Source: Camarhynchus parvulus (taxonomy: Eukaryota > Chordata > Aves > Passeriformes > Thraupidae). From it: a DNA stretch of 64,000 nt. The position numbers and the translations under genes were made by a program. Where the stretch lies: positions 17,221,733 to 17,285,732 of the forward strand of contig NC_044574.1 in NCBI RefSeq assembly GCF_901933205.1, read 5' to 3'. A model generated the notes under the pieces. The model made no database searches, was not told the origin of the DNA, and saw only the letters and a list, made by a program, of their open reading frames with translations. Below are positions 38,799 to 54,362 of the stretch, piece by piece. The stretch's first letter is position 1. Every line of letters begins with the position of its first letter.

Positions 38799-39768
38799 GA
38801 GATTTGTACTTTACCTGCCTAGGGTTCGTGTTAAGGTTACGCCTAGGGTTAGGGTTTTAAAGAAGAAAGCCCCGAACTCCAGGCAGAGTGCAGCTGCCGC
38901 AGGCATCTCAAGGGGATCAACAACATGGCTGCCTCCACGGTTTGTTCCTTGGGAGCAGCCCTAGGCCAGGGCTGCTTTTCCTGCCTAGGGTTAGGGTTAG
39001 GGTTACACCTAGAGTAAGCCTCTCAGAAACCACAAAGCCCAGAGCTCCACGCACACTGCAGCTGCGAAAGGCATTCCAAGGGGAGCGCAAACCGGCCACA
39101 ACCTGCCTGCCTCCATGGCTTTTTCCTTGGGACCAACCCTAACCCTAGGCTGATTTACCTGCCTAGGGTTAGGGTTGGGGTTAGGGTTAGGGTTACGCCT
39201 AGGGTTAGGGTTTTTTAAAGCAGGAAGCCCCGAGCACCAGGCACAGTGCAGCTGCTAAAGGCATCCCAAGTGGAGCGCAAAACTGCCACAACATGCCTGC
39301 CTCCACAGATTTTTCCGTGGGGCCATCCCTAACCCTAGCCTGATTTACCTGCCCATGGTTAGGCTTAGGGTTAGGGTTAGGGTTACACCTAGGGTTAGCA
39401 TCTCGGAAACCACAATGCCCAAAACTCCAGGCACACAGCAGCTGCGAAAGACATCCCAAATGGAGTGCAAAAGTACCACAACATGGCTGCCTCCATCGAT
39501 TTTTCCCTGGCACCATCCCCAACCCTCAGCTCCTTCCTGCCTAGGGTTAGGGTTAGGGTTATGCCTAGGGTTAGGGTTTTTTCTAGCAGAAAGCCCCGAG
39601 CTCCACGCACATTGCAAATGCAAATGGCATCCCAAGGGGAGCAAAAAAGTGCCACAACATGGCTGCCTCTTCATCTATTTCCTTCGGACCATCCCTAACC
39701 CTAGGCTGATTTACCTGCCTCAGGTTAGGGTTGGGTTAGGGTTCCGCCTAGGTTTAGAGATGGCAAGG
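38799..39768 (+). repeat. Second copy of the collinear block inside the array
   Basis: The partner of 37,201-38,170, in the same orientation at a constant 1598-base offset. The reverse-orientation units after each copy are not collinear at that offset: a shared landmark is about 1420 bases apart instead, roughly one unit different. The copy count in the reverse blocks has therefore changed since the duplication, or the duplication did not include them intact. Confidence 0.88.
39133..39178. repeat. Second perfect 18-bp telomere-motif hairpin
   Basis: Arms 39,133-39,150 and 39,161-39,178 with a 10-base loop. It is identical in design to the hairpin at 37,535-37,580 and exactly 1598 bases from it, as the block duplication predicts. 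Confidence 0.93.
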
Positions 39769-40690
39769 AGAAAGCTGTGGAGGCAGCCTTGTTGTGGCAC
39801 TTTTGCGCTCCCTTTGTGATGCCTTTCTCAGTCGCAGGGTTCCTGCAGCTCAGAACTTCCTAGTTTATAAAACCCTCACCCTAGGCGTAACCCTAACCCT
39901 AACCCCAACCCTAACCCTAGGCAGGTAAATCAGCCTAGGTTTAGGTTTGGTCCCAAGGAAAAAGCCATGGAGGCAGGCATGTTGTGGCACTTTTGCGTTC
40001 TCCTTGGGATGCCTTTTGCAGCTGCAGTGTGCCTGGAGCTCTGGGCTTTGTGTTTTCCGATACACTAACCCTACGTGTAACCTTTACCCAAACCTTAACC
40101 CTAACCGTAGTCATGTACATCTGCCTAGGTTTCGGAATGGTCCCAAGAAAAAGGCCACGGATGCAGCCATGCTGTGGCAGTTTTGCACTCCCCTTGGGAT
40201 GCCTTTCTCAGTCGCAGTGTGCCTGCACCTGAGGGTCTCCGAGTTTAAAAAACACTATCCCTTGGCATAACCCTAACCCTAACCCTAACCCTAGGCAGGT
40301 GAATCAGCCTAGGGTTAGGGATGGACCCAGAGAAAAACTGTGGAGGCAGCCATGTTTTGGCACTTTTGCGCTCCCCTTGGTATGCCTTTCGCAGCTGCAG
40401 TTTTCCTTGAGCTCTGGACTTTCTGCTTTAAAAACTGTAAACCTTGGCAGACCCCTAACCCTAGCCCTAGGCAGGTAAATCCGCCTAGGGTTAGGGATCG
40501 TCCAACGGAAAATTCTGTGGAGGCAGCCATGTTGTGGCACTTTTGCGCTCCCATTGGGATGCCTTTTGCATCTGTGCCTGGAGCTCTGGGCTTTGTGGTT
40601 TCGGACAATCTAACCCTTGGCCTAACCCTGATACTAGCCCTGGGCAGGAAAATCTGCCCTGGCCTAGGGCCACTTCCATGGAAAAACTGT

Positions 40691-41689
40691 GTACGTAACT
40701 GCTGACTGCACAGAGCTAGTCAGATGGGTTTTGCCTCATGCTTCACAGCCGTTCATGCCTCGTACCTACTTTGGAATTGTACCGCTGCTTTCTTTCATAG
40801 CTGTGGTCTGGTCTGTACTCACAAAACAGTCTTTTTCAGCAATCCATGAATTTTCTGGATAAAAAGACATCCATTTTTCTATTACCTTCACTATTTTGGA
40901 ACAGTAAAATAATTCTGTTACAGTAGTATAATGTCTCTTCAGTTTAGTTGAAAATACTTAGCAAAAAAATCTTCCCTTGTACAATATTATTTTTAGATAT
41001 TTTCTTTCTGTATTTCCAAATAGTATCTTGCACTAATGCATTTCAATGGCTGTCAGTTATGCAGCCCTGTTTTAACTCTTCAGATGTCCTCACTTTTGAC
41101 TCGCCATTATTGAAAGATACAAAGTATTTATTTTGGATAAAAGCAATTATGAATACCTTTATTGCCAAAAATCTAATGCCAATGGCATTTTTCAAATATT
41201 CCATGACTACTTTTCATTACTGTCAATTTTTTTTCCTGTGGAAAATCCTGAGAATAGTCTCGCTTATCCACATTCATTTCTGCAGCAGAAATGACAGAAG
41301 TGAGGAAGAATGTAAGGTGGAAAGCTTCCATCCCAACCAATTTAAGCAAACCGAGGAAACATTTTTATTGAAGATTTATTTTTTTGTGCATCAATGAATA
41401 TACACATTTCTTGAGGAAAGAAAGCAGTCTTGTGGTCAAGTGAAAAAGTTATCTTTTACCCAAAAGCTCATTTACTGCACACAGATGTCATGCTGTATTT
41501 CCAGTGGAACTTTCAATACTGTATCAGGGGATTATATACCTGGGAAGGTATTTAAAAAGTGGATAAAACCGATTGGCGATGTCCCCTGAAAATTTACCAT
41601 TCTTATTTTAATCACAGCATACAAAGTAGTCTGGGGAAAAAAAAAAAAAAAAAACAAACCAAAACAACAAAACCGATCTTTTAATCTCC
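40691..41689. other. AT-rich spacer between the array and the PACRGL CpG island
   Basis: One kilobase of AT-rich sequence. A 149-codon open frame at 40,948-41,397 (+) is present, but it has no recognisable domain and a composition typical of AT-rich chance frames. An inverted CCAAT box (ATTGG, 41,572-41,576) and a run of A (about 41,638-41,654) precede the CpG island. Confidence 0.6.
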
Positions 41690-42160
41690 TCGCCGCTCCG
41701 TCTGCAGCAAGCACGGAGGAAGTTTGGGCTGCTGGCGGCCCGTAGTTCCCCTGGCAACCGGCAGGAAGCGTCGGCGGCGCCGGGGCCCCGCGGGGAGCGG
41801 GGACGGCGCTGCCCGGAGCTGCCCCGAGCCCGGAGCCCGGAGCCCGGCGTACCCCGAGCCCGGCGCTGCCCGGAGCCCGGCGTGCCCAGGCAGCGGGAGC
41901 CGGGGGCGGCACAGAGGCCCAGGGCAGCGGGGCGGCCCTTGTGCTCCCGCGGGGTCCCTGGGTGTCCCCCGGCGCTGGGGAGTCCCGGGCCGGGGGCTCT
42001 GTGGGAACTCGCCGGAGCTGCTCTGCCTGAGCCTCCCGGTGGTGGCCGCCCTCGAAGCCCCTCATGTGTTTCTGCCTCTGCGCTCCGGGAGAGTCGGCAC
42101 TCGGCAGGGTAAGGGAGCAACCTCGCCTTTCAGATCCTGCTGACCTCCATCCTGCCTGCC
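41690..42160 (+). promoter_or_regulatory. PACRGL: CpG-island promoter and probable first exon of PACRGL
   Basis: An abrupt ~450-base GC- and CpG-rich island in otherwise AT-rich DNA, with GCGCC, CCCGGAGCCCGG repeats at about 41,825-41,885 and no strong TATA box. It precedes the PACRGL coding exons by 2.3 kb on the same strand. A good donor, CGGCAGG|GTAAGG, lies at 42,108/42,109 and probably ends a non-coding first exon. The island has long GC-rich frames on both strands, including 41,532-42,239 (-), which I regard as chance. CpG-island promoters often fire in both directions, so an antisense transcript is possible. Confidence 0.8.
41745..41758 (+). promoter_or_regulatory. PACRGL: Near-consensus RFX X-box
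   Basis: GTTCCCCTGGCAAC matches the palindromic X-box consensus GTTGCCATGGCAAC at 12 of 14 positions, with a perfect right half (GGCAAC). RFX factors bind X-boxes in promoters of ciliary genes, which fits a PACRG relative. It sits inside the CpG island, near the likely start of transcription. Use of the site is inferred. Confidence 0.55.
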
Positions 42161-44416
42161 TTAAGTGACTTCTAGATCCCGAACTCCCGCCTGCGCTTTC
42201 CCTCCTTTGAAAGATGTCTCTTAGAAGTGCTTCTCCCATTTCTGTTTAAAGTGCCGCTCCTTGATTTGAAGTCTGTCATCTGCCAGTAGATGGGTCACTT
42301 CTGTACCGAACTCGCTTGTTTGATTCACGGCTGTGCTTCGCCTGTCTGATCTCTCTACAAAACCGTGTGACCCTTGCAGCTCCTCACTGCACAAGAGCTT
42401 TCATCTCTGAAGAGGGAGACCTCCTTGTGAAAAGTACTTCTTCTGGTCAGTGCTACATAATGTACCCTAGCATGTATTTTCATTACTTGGAAAATAGAAA
42501 AAATTAAAAACATCTCAATTACTTCTAAATACTTTTCTGAGAAAAATATTTATACAGGTATTACAAAGCCGACTGTATTATTTGTACATTTCAAAGCCTG
42601 ACACAGATAACACTATTTTGTGCTACATGCTGCTACTGTGAAGAACTTCTCTGGTGCTTTTATAGTATGAAACTATTTTGATTCTTAATTTTCTGACAGT
42701 TGAAAATCTGTCTTCTAACACTAATGTGATTAGAATTTTATGATAATAAACAGACATACAAAATCAGTAGATTTATTTCTATATTGTTTTCCATTTGACT
42801 TCCATTTTACAAACAGAATAGTTCCCAAAAGTGTCATGTAAGTTTCTATGAGTTCTGAAGAGATTTAATTGACTAATTGTGGTGTATTACTTCTTTTAAA
42901 AAGACTGTCAGTGGAGACAGGCCACATTCTGGCAAGGGTAGGAAAGAGAAAACAAAATATACAGTAGATGAACTGATTCGCAAGTTCTGATTAAGTAATC
43001 TGTCAAGAAGTATTGATTTAAGCTTTCAATTTTATTTTTACTTGTATTTTACCTGATTTGTTAATAATTATTATATGTTGTTTCACAGCATTCAGTAAAA
43101 CTTGGGTGCTTCGTTTAATTCTTTCCACGAGTTAAAAAGACAGCATATCTGCACATGTACTGGGACCTTATCACTTACCAGAAACAGAAGCAATCCTAAA
43201 GATTTCATAATGTAGATAATGACAAAGGTACCTGACTGGCAATCCTGCTCAGAGGGAAGAATTAGAATAGCCAAGCCAAACAAGGAGTGCACCTGCAAGA
43301 GTCTGGCAGAGATTAGGGCAGGTGGCTGATAGAGCTGAGGGTGAGAGAGTGCGTGGCAATTCTGTCTCTGATTCATCCTGGTCTCAGTATTTGGCACTTG
43401 ATAATATTTTTAACAAAAATAGGTGTCACCAAGGGTGATGGCTGGACAGCAAGCACACTGCTCATCCCTGAGGCAATGTTTGTTTCCTGTTTTTTTCTTC
43501 TGTATATGGTGCAATTGCTTTTTCACAATAGGAATGTAATGTCTTATGTACTAAATTGGTTTTTTCCATGCAGAATACACCACAGCAAAAATTACTGAAC
43601 ATTATATTATTCAAAACCAAGGTTTTCACTATTTATAATTTTATTAATATTTGAAATCTTGTAATCTCACAGGAATTATTTATATTATTCATCTTCATAT
43701 CAGACTTGATATGTTGAATAAGTAGAGAACTATTTTTTTTATTAGGGACACTTCAACCCAATTACATACATTTGTAGTGATGTGTAGCTGGTGCATTGAC
43801 TTAGAGAAGATAAGTGCACTTAATATTAAATGATGTAGTCAAAGTTATTTTTGCAGTCTTTTAAAAAAAGTACTTTCATTCTTCTTAGTGGAATTGGAAT
43901 TCATTTTCTGTGTTCTTTTTTTTTTTTTTTTTTGCTGCCTTACATTTCCGTTCTCATCTCTTATTGATTGTGGTTTAGGTTTTGTGTCCTGAATGTACTT
44001 GCTTCATTCCTTCATCCTGGACCTTGCTCAAATTGTTGCTTTCTTCTGATGTAACTGTACCCTATCCTGTTTGACTCTGGGCTCTTCTGCTGAGGCCTGT
44101 ACTGCTGCTCAAATTTTTGTAGGCTACCCTGAAAGCAGACTGCATCTAATTCACTTTTGCTGCAGGTCTCAAAGAACACAAGTAAAGAGGAGCAGGTTAG
44201 GAAATGTGTGCATTTGAAATATGGAGTGACAGGACTATTGCAATTGTCCCATGCACTGTGTCCAATATATAAGAATCGGCATCTATTTCCTAGTGCACTT
44301 ATTCAGATTTACTTGGTTGGTTGTTCATGTCAGTCTTTGGGTCTGGGGATTCTAACCCTTCATATTCTGTCATATAGGAATGAAAATTATTTTATGTTTT
44401 TATTTTTTTTTTGTAG
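42109..44416 (+). other. PACRGL: PACRGL first intron (inferred)
   Basis: From the donor GTAAGGGAGC in the CpG island to the acceptor TTTTTTTTGTAG. AT-rich after the island; a poly(T) tract lies at about 43,917-43,933. I could not find a further N-terminal coding exon here. Confidence 0.6.
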
Positions 44417-44547
44417 GAAGCAATGTTCTAAGAATGTCATCAGGCATCCAAATAAAAACAAAGTCTTCAGCCCAGAAAAGCAAGACATGTTCTCCAGAAT
44501 CACAACCAAAGCCTAGTGCAAAGCTGAATCCTAAAACTATTGATCCA
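44417..44547 (+). CDS. PACRGL: PACRGL coding exon with start codon
   Basis: The exon lies between TTTTTTTTGTAG and GTATGTGTAGG. The likely start is ATG at 44,434-44,436, giving 38 residues (MSSGIQIKTKSSAQKSK...SAKLNPKTIDP). This serine/lysine-rich, probably disordered tail ends in the conserved KLNPKTI(N/D)P motif that leads into the folded PACRG-like domain. The upstream part of the exon is open in the same frame, so an earlier start in a missed exon cannot be excluded. Coding therefore probably begins at 44,434 and the first 17 bases are leader. A tiny upstream frame, ATG-TTC-TAA at 44,423-44,431, precedes the start by two bases in another frame. Confidence 0.85.
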
Positions 44548-46062
44548 GTATGTGTAGGTGGTGGTGGTTTTGTTTGGTTAAAATCCATCTGTGGTTTGAA
44601 GAGTGCTCCTTACCTTATGAAATTGCATGCAGGACATGCTTCCTATTTTTGAAACCGAAATTAAACTTTTGTTATTAATCATACATACCTTATCTTCTAA
44701 GCTCAAATGCCTGAAGGTATAACATTGTTTATTACATTACTATAAAAATGTATTTTGGTACAATTGTGGCTTGAATGGTAACTGTTATTTTTTATTTACT
44801 ATTGCCCTAAAAAGAGATTTAGAACTAAGCATTAAAAAGGGTTGGTTTTTTCTTACTTCTAAGCTTTGGCACCTGTTGCTTTAGAGAAACTTGTTTCAGT
44901 TATGCAATGAAACTAAGAATCAGGTGTCATATTGAAGGTATTCAAGGCCTCATAAAACCTGGCAAATTAATTGCTGGTGAGCATTATTTGAAACTGACAG
45001 TTACTGTGACTATGTAATCCTTCAGGAAAAAAATTGTGTTCTTGGGAGAGTAGTAATGAGAGAAGTTGTTTATTTCCTGGAAGTCCTGTGTCTGGAAATC
45101 TAACATTGAATGCATGAATTATAGTTCACCACTGGGACATCTAATTTGGCAATTAGTAATGTCACAGGCTTTTTGGAAAGTGAAAGAAATGCAGAGTCCT
45201 TTACTGAAAAACAGGGGCTGAATACTTTAATGTGGGCATCTTTTTTACTTGAAATCTCTTTGCAAGTGGCCCAATGAACAACATTAAGCCATGAACACAA
45301 TTCTACTAATCTTAATGTAGGTTTAAAGACTCAAAAGATAACAATTGAAATTTCATGGTATTTCCTTCTGAATGCTTTGTGATAAGGTGTACTATCTGGG
45401 AAGCAGCATTAAATGATCATGCTAATAAATAATATAATAGTTCATATGCATAAGTAGCACGTATATTATGAGAACCAAATTTGTGCAGCTTTTCCTTGCA
45501 TGAAAGTCCTAGTTTCCTTCTCCAGTGTGTCCTTCCTAGATTCTCACCCAGTATGAACCTCCCTGTGCATTTGCAGTGCCCTCCCACCATCTTGCTCAAT
45601 ATTTGGGGTTTCTCCCACATCTTGCCATCATATACTTTTGTCTGCATTGAAATAAAGATGGAATTGCAGTAAAATTGACTTCTGCATGTTACCAATATAG
45701 CAACAAGAACTTCAGAGAAGTGAGAGCTCCTTGCTCTGCTTAGGAAAGAACTTGTAAGTCTTCAATATTACCATTTGCAAGGAAAAAAAATAGAAAAATA
45801 AAGCGATTCCATCAGGAGACCACTGATTGTACATTTTTATTCATTTCAACAACTCCCCAGACCGATGAGTCTTAAAAGCAGTTCTCAGATAAGTGTATCA
45901 CTTACATGTTTTCCACTTCATAGCTGCAGTTCTTTTTTTTTATTTGTTTTGGAATCATATGATTAAGTTCATTTTTTGGTAAACTTCTGTTTTAACATAT
46001 TAATAATAGCTATAACACATTACTGTTATAAATAAATAATGCTTTTTTTTCTGCCCTTACAG
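44548..46062 (+). other. PACRGL: PACRGL intron
   Basis: Begins GTATGTGTAG and ends TGCCCTTACAG. AT-rich; nothing else recognised. Confidence 0.85.
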
Positions 46063-46130
46063 TTTCATGCTTATTCTCAACCATCATCTGCATTTGCTGC
46101 TACATATGCTAGAGGTGGTATTCCCTGCAG
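46063..46130 (+). CDS. PACRGL: PACRGL coding exon 2
   Basis: 68 bases: 22 codons plus two bases of an arginine codon completed in the next exon. The sequence FHAYSQPSSAFAATYARGGIPC matches the start of the PACRG-like domain; the SAFAA.Y..GGIPCR motif is shared with human PACRGL. Bounded by TGCCCTTACAG and GTATGTTTGG. Confidence 0.95.
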
Positions 46131-51471
<5,341 letters not shown>

Positions 51472-51552
51472 CTTTTAAAGAGATTAATGGACAAGAAATA
51501 TAGAGAGGAAGTTACTGTTGCTTTACAAAAGTTGGAGCATTGTGGTGGAAAG
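51472..51552 (+). CDS. PACRGL: PACRGL coding exon 6
   Basis: 81 bases, 27 codons (LLKRLMDKKYREEVTVALQKLEHCGGK). The KRLMDKK helix and ALQKLE motif are shared with human PACRGL. Bounded by CCAATAG and GTGAGTTG. Phase 0 at both ends. Confidence 0.96.
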
Positions 51553-52914
51553 GTGAGTTGATCGGATGTTTATTCAGTAATCTACACTTTTGAATACAAT
51601 TTTGTCAGAACAGCTTTCATCTCTGGTTTTGTTACCATGTTCTTGCTTCAGTATGGGATACATGCTTGGTGTTCCATTTTCTGGTACTAAATATGTTTCT
51701 CAACAAGATTTACTCTTGCAAAAAGTTACCTTTTGCTATTATTGATGATGCCTGCCTGTTCCCACTAATAGTTTATTGTTTATGCTATTTCCTGAGGGAA
51801 TGTGACACTCACATTCCAGCCCACCCTGGTTAACCCAGAGTTTGGATCTGCAATGGCTATAAATCAAAAAGGTGCTTTAAGTAATAGATGGTAGTAGAGG
51901 TTTTTTTCTGTTGAACATTTTTTTGAAAAATGTGCACAAAGGAGAAAAAATGAGGAGTGTTGACTTAGATGTTCATCTAGAAGAGAAAATGTTTGCTTTC
52001 TTGACCCTATGAACAGTTGTATGTGTTATATTAAATGGTTATTCTTAAAGAATAGGAATAACCTGAGGAGCAGGGACCATACAGGCAAGGCCTAGCGGTA
52101 CTGAACTTGTGTGCCTTAAGCCAGTAGGGGCCCAAATAATCAGTAATTGCCTCCTCATTTTTGTGTGTGCACATGTTCATTTAAGAGCAGTAGCAGTGTT
52201 TGTATTACAGACTTGAAAAACATCACGAAAAATGAAGGAGGATGAGAATTCTTTATTTGTATGAAGAGAGACAAGAAAAGAAAAATTACAGCTTGTCTTA
52301 ATGTTCTGAAAATTTAGGTCTAGATAATATAATTAATCCAGTGAGTCACTAACCTCTAATTCTTCTATCAGTCCCCTGATTTCTTGTAGTCTTACCTCTA
52401 AGTGAGTAGGTCTTTCTCTATATCTTTTTAAAAGACTGTAATAAGATAAAGCAAAGAAACCTGGAAACAAACTACTAAGTTGTGGTTACAAGCAATATTA
52501 TATAATCCAACCAATTAATTTATCAAATTTATTTCTAAACTAGTTATAAAGTATATGATTCTTACTTTTGTTGAAAATCCCTTCCAGAACATCATTCCTC
52601 TACATAAAAATCCTTATTATTTCCTGTATAAATTTGTGCCCTCTTTTAGGTGTGAGTTTTCATGTCCTTTATTTTGTATGTTTACTCCCCAGCATTAGTT
52701 ATCACAATAGTGCATCTTCTCAGTTCATTATTTTCAGCCTTTTTGACAGTAAATTTCTCAGCAAATATTAACTTTTTAGCTTTCTACTGTTTGATAATAG
52801 CAAAGATAACTAAGTAAAAGTGAACTATGCAGTTTATACAGACTATATGAGTACTGTCATATGTACTGCTAGTGCCCCTTATTTTGTTTAAATTCGTTTT
52901 GTTTTCTTCAACAG
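51553..52914 (+). other. PACRGL: PACRGL last intron
   Basis: From GTGAGTTG to TCTTCAACAG. AT-rich; I see no repeat or extra exon. Confidence 0.88.
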
Positions 52915-52971
52915 GCAACTGTGGCGATCATCAAATCTAAAATTCCAACCTATTGTTCTATCTACTCTTGA
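52915..52971 (+). CDS. PACRGL: PACRGL terminal coding exon and stop
   Basis: 57 bases: 18 codons and TGA at 52,969-52,971. The end reads ATVAIIKSKIPTYCSIYS; the I.KSKIPTYCSI motif is the PACRGL signature, and only the final residues differ from the human CSICC ending. Confidence 0.96.
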   Translation, partial: ATVAIIKSKIPTYCSIYS

Positions 52972-53350
52972 ACAAGGAAATTGTAGTGATTTATACTGTA
53001 AGGTGAAGTTTGGAAAGAAACTGTCTCTAAATATCACTGACACTTATTTGGGGTATTATATATTTGCTTAAAATAATAATTATTCCTCAGTATAATGGAG
53101 AGCAGGAGTCTTACCAGTTTGTGAATATATAATTATGGAAGACTTTTCTTTGTACATTTGTATATGCGTTTGGCTTACAATGACACTGATTAATGTGCTG
53201 TTATTTCAAGAGCAGAATAAATATTGATTCTTATTTAGTTTTGAATTACAATTTCATTTATTATATCTGCAATGCTTTATATGTTTTGTATATTTGTGTG
53301 ATGCAAAATAATTTTGTTGTAAATACTTAAATAAAATCTAACTTGGTGCT
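52972..53350 (+). other. PACRGL: PACRGL 3' UTR
   Basis: A short AU-rich UTR with AATAAA signals at 53,216-53,221 and 53,330-53,335. The second is followed by a T/G-containing stretch and is the likeliest end. Confidence 0.75.
53330..53335 (+). terminator. PACRGL: PACRGL poly(A) signal
   Basis: A perfect AATAAA 359 bases past the stop codon. An alternative copy is at 53,216-53,221. Confidence 0.6.
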
Positions 53351-54351
53351 AAATCATGTACGTATAGCTTCTTTTGAAATACCTAACTTCTTTTGTGACA
53401 CAGCACAGATGGACACATTTAGGTTCATGGGGACTAGATTAGACATAGAACTGTGAGCCCTCTCAGACTTCTTCAGACTCAGCTTTTAAAGGTGTGAAGC
53501 TGAACCCAGTAAACAGGCAGCATGTGGTCCAAAGCTGAACTTGCTCAGTGCATTCTTAGCATTTTGGTTTGAGAGCCTGGAGAGGCTCTGGAGAATACAG
53601 TGTAGAGGCATCAGGTTGCTCCACAGAGCCACAGCTGAGGTTTTGCTCAGCTAATTAATTCCTGTTAACTTTGAACCTACTGAATGGGAACTGGGTGGAG
53701 GAGGCAACTTTGAAATACTTACACTGTGCTCCCTTTGCATTGAGTTCAGTAACATTACAGATATGCTTGGGATTTGCTTGTGAATTCAGGTCCAGACGAG
53801 TTAATAAACTTCTGAACATGGAAGCTATGAAAAATATAACTTAAAGACAAAAAGAAGATTGTACAAGCTAGCTTACGTGGCTGTCAGGCTTTGGAGGGTA
53901 CAGCATTTGTCCATTAATATATTTGAATTTGAATGCAAAATAATTCCTAATTGGTTCTTGTAATAAATGTTGTTCAGGGACATGTTGTATTTGTGTACAC
54001 AGTCAGGAAGAGTTAACAAAAGTAACAAAATTTGACTGAAGGTTTTCCCCTGAGGAATATTCAATTCTGACATTTAAAGTTGTTGGAAAGGATGTTTTTT
54101 TCATAAGATGCTGATGCATAGAGTATTAATAAAAGTCAGTCATGTGAAAGCAATTTCAGAAGTTTTTTTAAATTACCACAGCCTGACTGAAATTCACTTC
54201 AGGACCGATCTCTGCCAAGATCAGAATTGTGCTAAGTCAAGATAAATGTATTTATGTTTAAAAAAAAAGTATTTCCTCAATAAGCATTTTTGCCAGCAGG
54301 TATTTAACAACTCAAAAAATTGATCATGGTCCTTTTTTTCTTCATGTTTGC
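53351..54351. other. Gap between the convergent PACRGL and KCNIP4 ends
   Basis: About 1 kb of unremarkable AT-rich DNA. No gene or recognised repeat. Confidence 0.6.
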
Positions 54352-54362
54352 TTTATTTTATT
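54352..54362 (-). terminator. KCNIP4: KCNIP4 distal poly(A) signal (overlapping pair)
   Basis: On the minus strand this reads AATAAAATAAA, two overlapping signals about 1.55 kb past the stop codon. It is the last strong signal before the PACRGL side. Earlier weak candidates (TTTATT on the plus strand near 55,392, 55,566 and 55,814) exist. Confidence 0.5.

Larger units (their letters stand above)
37080..40690. repeat. Interstitial array of ~180-190-bp units with telomere-type (TTAGGG/CCCTAA) ends
   Basis: About 20 copies of a 176-191-base unit. In the forward orientation each unit has a left end of TTAGGG/CCTAGGG motifs, a ~110-base core with GCAGCTGC, AAGGCATCCCAAGGGGAGCG and CACAACATGGCTGCCTCC, and a right end of ATCCCTAACCCTAGG. 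Telomere-type motifs therefore face each other at every boundary. Orientation changes in blocks: one reverse, five forward (cores near 37,327, 37,499, 37,690, 37,877, 38,053), four reverse (38,175-38,726), five forward (38,925-39,655) and five reverse (39,777-40,516). GC content is well above that of both flanks. Long arginine/proline-rich frames inside are readings of the telomeric motif in both directions, not genes. I do not recognise the family. Confidence 0.93.

Noticed and set aside
37080..40690. CRISPR-like array
   Set aside because: Regular repeats, but the units are ~180 bases, telomere-motif based, inverted in blocks and in a vertebrate genome; there are no short repeats with unique spacers.
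40948..41397. A 149-codon plus-strand frame between the array and the CpG island
   Set aside because: Composition is that of AT-rich chance frames (F, I, K, Y, L); no domain, no promoter and no splice evidence. Kept here only because of its length.
41532..42239. A 235-codon minus-strand frame and 139-170-codon frames over the CpG island
   Set aside because: GC-rich DNA has few stop codons; the sequences are low-complexity A/P/G/R stretches without a recognised domain. An antisense transcript remains possible, but a protein is not supported.
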